Below are positions 43,001 through 51,553 of a stretch of DNA of 64,000 bases, one piece after another; position 1 is the stretch's first letter, and each line of letters begins with the position of its first letter. A program made the position numbers and the translations under genes. The stretch is from Piromyces finnis. Lineage: Eukaryota > Neocallimastigomycota > Neocallimastigomycetes > Neocallimastigales > Neocallimastigaceae. The DNA lies in the NCBI GenBank assembly GCA_002104945.1, contig MCFH01000052.1, positions 124,001 through 188,000 of the forward strand. Reading direction: 5' to 3'. The notes below the pieces were generated by a model, which was not told the DNA's origin, made no database searches, and saw only the letters and a program-made list of their open reading frames with translations.

Positions 43001-44143
43001 TCTGGCAAGGTCAAAAGTTCTCTTTTCACCGTCATCAATGGTGTGCTCCATTTTCAAAATCGTATTATCGTTCCCTCACCTCTCAAGGCAAAAATACTTA
43101 AGTCATTCCATGATTCACCAATTAATGGCCATCAAGGGATTGATAAGACCCTAGAAAAAATTAAACGTTACTATTGGTGGCCAAATTTGAAAAAGGACGT
43201 TATAAATTATGTCCTTTCATGCGATATATGTTGTAGATGTAAGACCCGCAGGCACAAACCGTATGGGAAAATCCTGCCACTGCCCATTCCAAATAAACCT
43301 TGGGAAGTTATTGGTGTAGATTTTATTGTCTATCTACCTAGTTCGCAAAATTGCACATGTATCATGGTAACTGCTGACCATTTAACAAAAATGGTTCACT
43401 TAGTGCCTTGTGCTGATGTCCCTTCTGCCGACCTTACTGCCAAACTCCTTTTACTTAATGTGTTCCGTTACCATGGATTTCCGAACATGATCATTTCTGA
43501 TCACGGTTCCCAATTTTCCTCAGAATTTTGGACATCTTTATGTTCATCTCTACATATAAAACCAAGATTAGCCACAGCCCATCACCAACAGTCAAATGGC
43601 CAGATTGAAAGGATAAATTCGGTCATAGAACAATATCTTAGATGCTACTGCTCCTCTGCTCAAAGTGATTGGTGTTTCTATCTACCTCTCTGTGAACTTG
43701 CGTACAATAACTCACTTCACAAATCCTTAGGCATATCACCGTTTTTTGCCAATTATGGGTTTCACCCAAATTTTGTTATTGAATCACCTCCATCGTTACT
43801 CAAGGACAATGCTTCGAATCTCACTAGAGACTGGTCGTCTCATTTCAATGCTCTACAACAACACTTAAATAAGGCAAAAGAAGATTTTAAAAAATACGGT
43901 GATTACAGGAAATTGAGTGGGCCAAAATTTAAAGTTGATGATCTAGTATGGTTGAAAAGATACTACTTTACCAACGAACCCGCTAAAAAACTTTCATCTC
44001 AATATCTTGGTCCTTTTAAAATCGTCGAGGAGAGAAATAGAATGAATTACCGGCTTGAATTACCTGAAAACCTACATATTCATCCGGTATTTCATATCTC
44101 ACAATTGGAACCTTACACAAAGAGAAATCCAGAACTGGAATAA
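40097..44143 (+). CDS. Gypsy-1 Gag-Pol polyprotein
   Basis: One uninterrupted 1348-aa ORF. Residues 1-270 are Gag-like (WGLSLLIDGTLRTL, LWNLKQLQLGKVTEY, FRRLASRIGWPD) with no CCHC knuckle seen. The protease motif LIDSGSARSF is near residue 292. Reverse transcriptase follows, with LRLCVDYRRLN, FTRLDLRSAYN, VMPFGLRNAPSVFQ and the catalytic YLDD near 650. RNase H has VVETDASDFA near 797 and DHRNLLYF near 870. Integrase has the HHCC zinc motif (about 1010-1046), catalytic blocks GVDFIVYLP and ISDHGSQFSS, and NGQIERINSVIEQ with the Glu. The C-terminus ends with GPFKIVEE and HPVFHISQLEPY; no chromodomain follows. Start: first ATG after the leader, with AAAT context. Fusion of gag and pol in one frame avoids frameshifting, as in Tf1. 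All catalytic residues I checked are present, so it could be active. Confidence 0.95.
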   Translation: MELNGIDKDSVEVNADEFPKSTVTSKLIEAMTEFIPTFFSPNGVLSKEKEANTRENVLETLIQSEEFFKDHPKSFTSDEEKNAFVINKLNGIARKWGLSLLIDGTLRTLSFNEFKKLLLNNFDTGDERKQKYMLINKLWNLKQLQLGKVTEYTIEFRRLASRIGWPDDVFIDIIGKGLVDRVREEYDKMDKPNSLFEATNIIINLDKKCFLENCIRNKHTEMQKKGSKSFGRKKAELNKTENGNPFHRHKKSKAKHSILSATTNYTPDKQNTITTMCFLNLGTKNLKINFLIDSGSARSFICKTFANANKIPTVGLTSPINIHLPNGKSMIIKQATKPLRLRIMDHEEKYEFCIGNLLLQGISGILGRDWLSIHNPFLNYKTNKIYFLEKYCGKHCPSAKGNKFVYHSDEISAPMVNSLNNDSIIPDSISEDELYDQDVCATILELDSFQDNAENNNIQILKKYYYDLTTVFQKQKADVLPPHRDYDMSIDLIPGGQLYFGPIYSLTIDEQKTLREYVKENLNKGFIRKSKSPAGAPVLFVKKHDGSLRLCVDYRRLNAITVRNSYPIPRINDMIESFKGASIFTRLDLRSAYNLVRIKEGHEYLTAFRTPIGHYEYLVMPFGLRNAPSVFQRFIQDVLAEVLGSFAQVYLDDIIIYSPNLKDHVSHVRTILKALIDNGLYVKLEKCDFHVKETTFLGFTVSTNGLLMDKNKVKSILEWPTPKNIKELQSFLGLCNFYRRFIKNFAEKMDPLRKLLRKNSVFNWDNIAATAFSKLKESFLTNEILIFPDPEKEFVVETDASDFAIGCILSQVSNNDNLLHPIAFYSRSLNNAECNYTIYDKELLAIITAFDTWRHHLEGAKFPVQVITDHRNLLYFKKPQLLSQRQIRWSMFLSRFDYRISYRPGSRGGKPDSLSRRSDYKIKHDNDCHRIIEDDVFCCTTDDNISHLIQFQKTDKFCKETFQKIKDNSGKVKSSLFTVINGVLHFQNRIIVPSPLKAKILKSFHDSPINGHQGIDKTLEKIKRYYWWPNLKKDVINYVLSCDICCRCKTRRHKPYGKILPLPIPNKPWEVIGVDFIVYLPSSQNCTCIMVTADHLTKMVHLVPCADVPSADLTAKLLLLNVFRYHGFPNMIISDHGSQFSSEFWTSLCSSLHIKPRLATAHHQQSNGQIERINSVIEQYLRCYCSSAQSDWCFYLPLCELAYNNSLHKSLGISPFFANYGFHPNFVIESPPSLLKDNASNLTRDWSSHFNALQQHLNKAKEDFKKYGDYRKLSGPKFKVDDLVWLKRYYFTNEPAKKLSSQYLGPFKIVEERNRMNYRLELPENLHIHPVFHISQLEPYTKRNPELE

Positions 44144-44156
44144 CAATGTTTTTTTT

Positions 44157-44999
44157 AAAAGGGAGCAATGTAAGAATTAATAATTATTTTTTGTATAAAT
44201 TAATTCTTATTTAATTATTTTTTAATTATTAAATTAATTATTTATTTAAACTATTAGCATACATTCATTTAAATTACTATAAACATTTATCTATATTGAT
44301 ATTAATTATTCATTTACTTAATTTAAAATTTATTTAATTACTATATTAATTATTTATTTATTTAATTTAGTAATATATTTAAAATAATAGTAAACATTCA
44401 TTTATTTTTTAATTAATAATTTTTGTATTACATTTTATAAGAAACATTATATATTTTATTTTACGTTTGTATTTTATATTTATGTATCGTATCTTGAAAT
44501 AACTTATAGAAACAATTAGAAAATATAAATACATATTAGGACAATCGGATATTAAGGTTTTTCCGAATTTTAATCGGTTTTACTTAATATTACGATGATT
44601 GATATATTAGTTATCAATCGAATATCTTTTTAGGTTTTTCTTCTAGTCTTTTCCTAAAAAGATTATTTGTTAAGATTAGAAATTCTTTATTAAACTTTAA
44701 ATTATCAAAAAATTATAAATATAAGGACTCTGGAATTCCACTAAAGAATCCAGAGTTATTATTTTAAGACAATTATAATAAATAACCCTTTCAAAAACTA
44801 TATTCATAAAAAATATTTACATTAAAGATAGTCTTAATATTTTGTGTTTGTTATTATAATTCACTTATAATAAACTCTTTAAGATAAGTATTCATTTTTA
44901 TTTACTATTAAGAAACTTCTCAATTTAATAATACATATTACGATTTGTATTATTATATTGTAGATAATAATTATTATTAAATATATAATAATTATTACA
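44157..44999 (+). repeat. Gypsy-1 polypurine tract and 3' LTR
   Basis: AAAAGGGAGC (44157-44166), then CAA-free-running into TGTAAG at 44169; the LTR runs to 44999. It carries the same TATA and hairpins as the 5' copy, 5334 bases downstream of each. Confidence 0.95.
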
Positions 45000-45024
45000 A
45001 TCAGAATCTATTAGAAAATTAATA

Positions 45025-45486
45025 TTGTCTTAATGGGTAGTATTTACGACATTAATCTGGATCACTCGGGTTCGACTCACACTTTGATCCAAAATTTATT
45101 TTAAATTATTTATTTAACAAATTTAATTTATGACTCATAGAAACTTATAGAACTTATTCGAAAAAGAATAAGTTCGAATATTCGAAAAATTAAATATTTT
45201 ATGTATTTTTATCACGAGATTCATTTTATGTAATTTTTAATTAATTTAAAGAATAATTTAGAAAGAAAATTTAATTTTTAATTTAGCCACATCAGATTTA
45301 GAAAAAGTATAAATAGAAGTGATGTGAATCAAAAATTAAATAGTTGTGTTTTTATTAACTTTTAAATTTAAATCTTTATTTTTAAAAAATTTAATAATAA
45401 TAAAAAATTATTTTAAATAAATAAATTTATTGACTTATAAGGAATACAAAATTTATTTTTCTATATAAATATTATTAATTCCTACA
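45025..45486 (+). mobile_element. 462-bp insertion with tRNA-like head, TSD ttaata
   Basis: TTAATA at 45019-45024 and 45487-45492 flanks a 462-bp insert. Removing it reopens the Copia-1 frame across the joint (RKLINSLYRIALHYN). The head, 45027-45095, resembles a tRNA: a GTCTTAATGGGTAGTA D-arm-like stretch and GGTTCGACTCA (45069-45079), a good Pol III B-box, although the T-stem does not pair well. A TATA-like GTATAAATAG lies at 45307-45316, and the end is CCTACA. It could be a tRNA-derived SINE or a small solo LTR (TG...CA from 45026). Confidence 0.5.
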
Positions 45487-45491
45487 TTAAT

Positions 45492-46553
45492 AAATTCTTT
45501 ATATAGAATCGCGTTACATTATAACTTTAATTTGGATTTTCAAGATATAAAAACTATGTTTTTTGAAGATAATAATACCATAGGAGATAAAAAAATAACA
45601 ATATTAATGATAATGTAAACAAAAAATTATATAAAGATAAGAAATATAAAAACTACATAAAAAATGTGTTCAATTTGTGTTATAAGGATTTTCGTGTTGA
45701 TAACGTATTAAATTTCAAAAAGTCATCATGGTTTATGACTCAGGTGCAGGAGAACACCTTACTAATAATAAAAATTTACTTATTAATTTTAAAAAAGAAA
45801 AAATAATATTGAGGTGTGCTAATAATACTTCCGTTGTATTTGAAGGATACGGAGAATTTCATTTTTATATAAACAGTCATAAAATAGTTTTTAAAAGAGT
45901 CTTATACTCAAAGGAAGTATCAAGAAATATCATAAGTGGTGTTGAACTTGCAAAAATGAATATAAAAGCTATTACAGATACAGATAAAGATAATAGAGTA
46001 AGACTCGTGTTATACAATAAGAATGGATCAAATTTAGGTACTTTTCATTGTAATAATAACAATGAAATTTTTGTGACCGCTGTACACGATAAAGAGACAA
46101 AAAACAAAATGCTAAAATATATTCATAGCATAAATAAATTAAATGAACAAAGTCAACTAATATAGCACAGAAGAACAGGTCATTATTACTTTGGCAATAT
46201 CAAGAAATATTTAGATATTCATGACGTTAAGGATCCATTATGTCAAAACTGTAAAATTGTGAAAATGAAGCGGAAGCCCCATAATAAAAGTACACCAAAG
46301 GCAAAGGATATATTAGAAGTTATACACTCTGATATAATTGGACCAATAAATGAATCAATAAATGGTATGAGATTTATATTAACATTATTGATGAATATTC
46401 ACATAAAAGTTGGATATTTTTAATAAAAAGAAAGTCTGAAACCATAGAAATAATCATCAATTTTATAAAATTTCTCAACAACTTAATAAATGACAAAAAG
46501 GTAAAAATATTTAAATATGACAATGCAAAAGAATACAAAAATAAGAAAATTAT
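45492..46553 (+). pseudogene. Copia-1 protease, GAG-pre-integrase and start of integrase
   Basis: The protease active site is VYDSGAGEHLT (45731-45763), then YGEFHFYINSHK and VLYSKEVSRNIISGVELAK. After an in-frame TAG (46163-46165) come the pre-integrase histidines (HRRTGHYYFGNIKKYL), LCQNCKIVK, and the first integrase Asp (HSDIIGPINESINGM). A frameshift follows near 46375, and YDNAKEYKNKKI carries the second Asp. The segment is cut at 46553 by LTR-E copy 2. Confidence 0.85.
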
Positions 46554-47344
46554 TGTAAAGATATAATATATATCTTTAGATTATTTAATAATTAATTATT
46601 AATTATTAAATAATAAATTAATATTTAGTAAAACTGATTATAAAATTTTTGAATAAATTTTATGGAATAATTTAATAATAAATTATTTTATAATAATTCC
46701 GTTAAATTTAAATTAAGATAAATATTTAAGTTTAAGGAATAAAAGAATTTTAATTAAATTTAAATATTTCAAATATTTTAAATAATTAAAATATTTTTTT
46801 AAATACTTTTTATTTAATTTTAGAATAGATTATACTTTTTTATTTAAATTTAGAATAGTTTAATAATTTTAACTTAGTTTTAAAAATAGATTTATTTATA
46901 TTTCAATAGGAAATATATTAAGAATAGTATTGATAATATTAAATTAATTTATAGAAAATACATGGGCTTTATTCAATTTTGAGTTTACTCAAATTGAATT
47001 AAAAGTATAATGAATTAGTTTAGTTTAGTTCTGTTATTTTATTATTTAATTAAATTAGTTTTGTTTATTTTATATTAAGTATATGTTTATTTAAATAGAA
47101 TAATATATTAGAATATAATTATGGAAAAATATAAATACATGTAATTTTTGTTTATTAAATCGATGTAATTGTTATTTTCAATTTTTTAATTATTAACTAT
47201 TATATAGTTAATAATATTTTTAAGAGTTTAAATAAAAATGTTTTTTTTAAAAATAAAAATTTAATGTTTTATTTTTTATTTTTGTGTTAATAAAAATTGT
47301 TTTGTTTTAAGTATAAAATCTGTTTTAAATTTTATACTTTTACA
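46554..47344 (+). mobile_element. Solo LTR-E copy 2, TSD attat, in Copia-1 integrase
   Basis: TGTAAAGATATAA...CTTTTACA, 791 bp, flanked by ATTAT at 46549-46553 and 47345-47349. Contains a TATA-like AAAATATAAATACATG near 47126 and a near-perfect palindrome at 46971-46999. It sits between the second catalytic Asp and the Glu region of the integrase. Confidence 0.9.
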
Positions 47345-48900
47345 ATTATTAACTTCTGCGAAAATAATGGAATTAATAAAATCTATTCTCCACCATATAA
47401 TCCAGAAAATAGTGGCATAGCAGAAAGATTCAATCAAACGATTATTTCATGTGCTAAGACATTGTTATTCTGGAGCAAATTATCAGAAAACTTCTGGGAT
47501 TACGCGATATTATACGCGAACTATTTATATAATAAAACGCCACATCAAATTTCTAAAAACAATATACTTGATGAAAGTTTTTATGGTCATAAAGTTAAAA
47601 TTGATCATTTAAGAACTTTCGGCTGTATCGCGTATTATAAAAATTTTGATCAAAATAAAACAAAATTCCAACCTAATTCACTATAAGGTATATTTCTTGG
47701 TTTTAGTGAAAAAACAAATAGTTATATTATTATGGATTATCAAAATTATTCAATACATAATGTAAGAGAGATATTTTGTCTAGAGGATAAACCAGAAAAT
47801 ATCTCATTATCAAATAATATAAAATCAAATTTACATGGTACACCATTCTTTAAATTTGATTTTAATTTCAGTAAATATGTGAAGATAAACGATAGATTTT
47901 TTATTAAAAATAATAATAAAATAAACAAAATTTTTAACAAATCGGACGATGATGATAATCATAAAGCCCAAGTTCCAGAGGAAACAAATAAAGATAATAA
48001 TAACGTAAGAACAAAAGAAAAGGAAGATAATAATCTCAAAGAAAAAGAAAAAGTTGAAGAAAATGAGTCAATAGCTTCAGATGATGAAGACTTCTATTCA
48101 TCTGACGAAAATGAAGATGAATTTAATATTGAAAATTGTGAAAAAAGTTTTAATAATAAAAATTTGTAAGATTTTGAATCAAAAATTGAAAATGAAAATA
48201 ATAATAATTTAGGTTCAGAAATTAATCAAAATAATAATAATTTAAGTTCTCAAGAAAACGAAAATAATAATAATTTAGGTTCAAATAATTTTTCTAACAA
48301 TACTAATATATTTTCTAATTCAAATACTAAAGACACAAATTATAATAATTTAAGTTCTAATAACTCAGAAAAATCAAACTCTATTAAATATGATAATTCA
48401 AGAGATAACAACAACATGGATATTGATTTTAATTCAGATAATAAAAATATTAACAATGAATATACAGATAATATACGTGAAATGTAAACAATAATATATT
48501 AAATGAATCAAATTACATCCCTAATTCAAATTCTAATATTAATCAATCATCTACTAATAAATACGTACAAAGTCCAAACTCTACATCAAACCCTAGATTT
48601 TCCGCAAGAAGAAGTTACAAAACCTTAATTATTGATAATAATAATAATTTCAATAAATCACAGGATTACAACAGATTAAGGAATATCATTGCAAAAAACA
48701 GATTTTATTATCCTAATAAAACCTCTTTTAATAGTCACTCCATTTCTAATTTGAAGAGAAAATTAAATAATAATACACATAAAATCTTTAGATATAAAAC
48801 AAAATTTAAAAAACCCTCTTTTAACTCTAAACATATTTTTAATATTGTTACAAATGTCTCATTTACATATAACGAAGCTGTCAATAGTATAGACCAAAAC
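47345..48900 (+). pseudogene. Copia-1 integrase end and linker
   Basis: Integrase resumes with INFCENNGINKIYSPP and NSGIAERFNQT, the catalytic Glu. It continues through WDYAILYANYLYNKTPH and HLRTFGCIAYYK to an in-frame stop at 47684-47686, then GIFLGFSEKTNSY. Next is a long Asn/Asp/Glu/Ser-rich linker with further stops at about 48167 and 48484. The low-complexity linker between IN and RT is a normal Copia feature, here unusually Asn-rich in keeping with the host's composition. Confidence 0.8.
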
Positions 48901-50174
48901 AAATGGAAAACTGCTATAAATGAAGAATTATCCAATCTCTACAATAATAAAATTTTTACTTTTGTTAAATATGTCCCCAAAAATAAAAATTTAATTTCTA
49001 CAAAATGGGTCTTCACCAATAAAAGAGGTCCGAACAATACTATTATTAAAAGAAAGGTCCGAGTCGTTGCTAGAGGGTTCAAACAGAAAAAAGGTATTGA
49101 TTTCGATCTTACTTACCTCCCCTGTAGGCAATGGAATATAACCATCCCCAAATTTTTAACCAAGAATAATTACGAACAATTAATTTCAGAAAAATGTATC
49201 TTTAAAAAAGAACACAAAGGAAAATTAGTAGGGATTATAGGTTTTTACGTAGATGATATGGTAATTACAGGAGATAATAAAGAAATAGAAAGTATTGTAA
49301 AAACTATAAAACATAATTTCAAAGTATCTAAAGCCGAACCTATTAATTATATTCTCGGTATAAAAGTTGAAAGGGATAAAAACACATATACTATTTCTCA
49401 AAAGGTTTTATTGAAAAATTATTAGAAACATTTAATATACGTTACACAAGAAAAACTAATACTCCATGTGTAGGTGACAACATCAAAGGTGAAAATGATA
49501 CATCATTTAGTGTAACAACATATAAGAGTGCTATTGGTTCGTTAATATATTCGGCAAAATGTACCAGACCTGATATAGCATTTGCAGTAGGTAAAGCAAC
49601 TAGAAAATCCGAAAACCCCACTATATCTGACTGGATAAAAGTTACACACATATTAAAATATTTAAACACCACAAAGAACTTTAAAATTAATTATGAAGGA
49701 AAAGGAGAAATAATTTCTTATTGTGATGCAGATTTTGCTGGAGACATAAAAGATAGAAAATCCACTTCAGGAAATATTATACTAATGGGTAATAGTCCAA
49801 TATGCTGGAACAGTAAGAAGCAAACGATAGTAGCCACATCAACTGCCGAAGCGGAATACATAAGTACTTCAGAATGTGTCAAAAAGGTATTATGGATAAA
49901 AAACATATTAGAAGAATTATTTAACTTTAATAAACCAATTACTATTTACACTGATAATATAGCAAGTAAAACAAATATAGAAAACGATGAAATAAATCCA
50001 AAACTAAAACACATTGCTATTAAATATTTTTTCAATAAAGGTAACATTGATAAAGGAAAGGTAAAATTAAATTATATAGATACTAAAAATATGTTAGCTG
50101 ATGTATTAACTAAAGCAACCAATGGTCCGAAAATGTCAAACTTTATAAACAAAATTTTTCTAATGAAAAATTAG
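48901..50174 (+). pseudogene. Copia-1 reverse transcriptase (deleted) and RNase H
   Basis: RT starts WKTAINEELSNLYNNKIF and goes on to ISTKWVFTNKRGPNN, VRVVARGFKQKKGIDFDLTY. A deletion then removes the middle. It resumes before the catalytic motif YVDDM (GFYVDDMVITGDN). After a frameshift near 49410 the RNase H part follows: YKSAIGSLIYSAKCTRPDIA, YCDADFAGDIKDRKSTSG, WNSKKQTIVATSTAEAEY, ITIYTDNIASK, ending at a stop at 50172. A purine tract, GAGGGAGGAA (50178-50187), precedes the LTR. Confidence 0.85.
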
Positions 50175-50187
50175 TTTGAGGGAGGAA

Positions 50188-50422
50188 TGTTAACATAATA
50201 CAAAATCATGTAATATATTATAAATCATAATGTAATAATATGTATTTGAAATAATGTAATAGAATAATGTAGCATAATAACGTAATGTATTTGTTATATG
50301 TATGATATAAATGTAATGAAAATTTTTATTTAATAAAATAGAAGACTTTATAATAAAATATATAAATAAACATATACATTTGTGTAATAGCTCTCGAGTA
50401 CCGTAAAACTAGCTGGTTAATA
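50188..50422 (+). mobile_element. Copia-1 3' LTR
   Basis: Starts TGTTAACATAATAC after the GAGGGAGGAA tract and is nearly identical to 33267-33501. It runs into a TAA microsatellite and then a fragment of reverse LTR-B (about 50440-50492). Confidence 0.85.
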
Positions 50423-50497
50423 ATAATAATAATAATAATAATAATTATTATTATTATTATTAATTTATTATTTATAAATTTAATTATTTATCAATTT

Positions 50498-50943
50498 TGA
50501 TAAATAATAATTAAAAATATATTATAAATTTGATATTAGTAGAAAATTTTATTATAAAATAATTATTAAATAATTATATATAGTTTATTATAAAAATATT
50601 GTTTTATTACATTAATTTGGTTGTATCATTTTAACCAATCCATGTATAATGTATTAAATTAATATAAAAGAATAATCTTGATTCGCTTTTGAGAAATCAA
50701 GAGTTATTATTATATAAATTTATTGATAAATAAAGTATTATTATTAAAAAGGAATATTTTGTTTAAAGTGTGTTTTTATATTTATGTGTTAATATTAATA
50801 TTTTTATTTATTAGTATTTTTATATAATAAACTCGAAATTAATATTTTAATTTTCTTTCTCAAATTAGTAATAGTTAATTATTTAATTATTATTAATTTG
50901 TAGAAGAAGTTATTTATAAGTCATTTATAAGTAACTTCTTACA
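50498..50943 (+). mobile_element. Small solo LTR (LTR-G) with the AGAGTTATTAT start
   Basis: TGATAAATAATAATT...CTTCTTACA, about 446 bp, flanked by ATTT on both sides (tentative). It has TATAAAAG at 50663 and, 37 nt later, a CTTGATT/AATCAAG hairpin ending in AGAGTTATTAT (50700-50710), the same word and layout as the Gypsy-1 LTR. Confidence 0.5.
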
Positions 50944-50946
50944 ATT

Positions 50947-51489
50947 TGATATGGTAAGTATATTATCTTAATTCTATATTTTACTATAGAAAGTGATAAT
51001 ATCTGTATCTAAAATTTTATAAATAAAAATAAAGAAAATAAAAATAAATGATTTTTGTACTTGTTCATTTTGCAAGTGTTAGTTTTATAGAATAAAATTT
51101 ATTTTATTTAATTATAAAATTATATCATTATTTAATAACTCTAGTATTATTAAATAACTACAAAAAATGTATGTTTTATATTCTAATTTTCAGGGATTAT
51201 TAGTAACCCTTTTAAAAATAAGTTTTATTATAAAATCATTTTTGAATTTAATATTTAAAAATATATATCTAATTTTTCGCTCTGGATTATTAGGAACAAC
51301 TTTTAAAAGGAATATTTTCTATTAATATATATACAAAATATTATTTTAAAGTATAACTATAAACAAATATAAACTATTTAATTTAAAAAGAATTAAACAA
51401 TTAAATAAACAAAAAGTTTACATTTACAATTTTTAATTTAATAATTTTATACAAGTTAAATATTTTAATTTTTATCTGTATTTTAATTA

Positions 51490-51524
<35 letters not shown>

Positions 51525-51553
51525 TTATAATTTATAAATCTAATTATTTATCA
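50947..51553 (-). mobile_element. LTR-B copy, reverse, abutting broken Gypsy-2
   Basis: TGATATGGTAAG...TTATTTATCA, about 607 bp, aligning to the TRIM LTR. No matching TSD was found. It ends exactly where the Gypsy-2 integrase stops, so it marks a deletion or recombination joint. Confidence 0.7.

Larger units (their letters stand above)
38835..44999 (+). mobile_element. Gypsy-1: intact Ty3/Gypsy retrotransposon, TSD atcag
   Basis: LTRs at 38835-39665 and 44169-44999 are both 831 bp. By eye I found one difference (T at 39579 versus A at 44913), so the insertion is recent. ATCAG at 38830-38834 is repeated at 45000-45004. A single gag-pol ORF (40097-44143) lies inside, and a polypurine tract AAAAGGGAGC at 44157-44166 abuts the 3' LTR. 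The element landed at the last bases of the TRIM LTR, the fourth visible nesting level in this block. Its layout (one ORF, self-complementary primer site) resembles Tf1 of fission yeast. Confidence 0.95.

Noticed and set aside
45025-45095. A genuine tRNA gene
   Set aside because: It has a good B-box, but the T-stem and acceptor stem do not pair and no anticodon arm folds properly; only a tRNA-like head is claimed.
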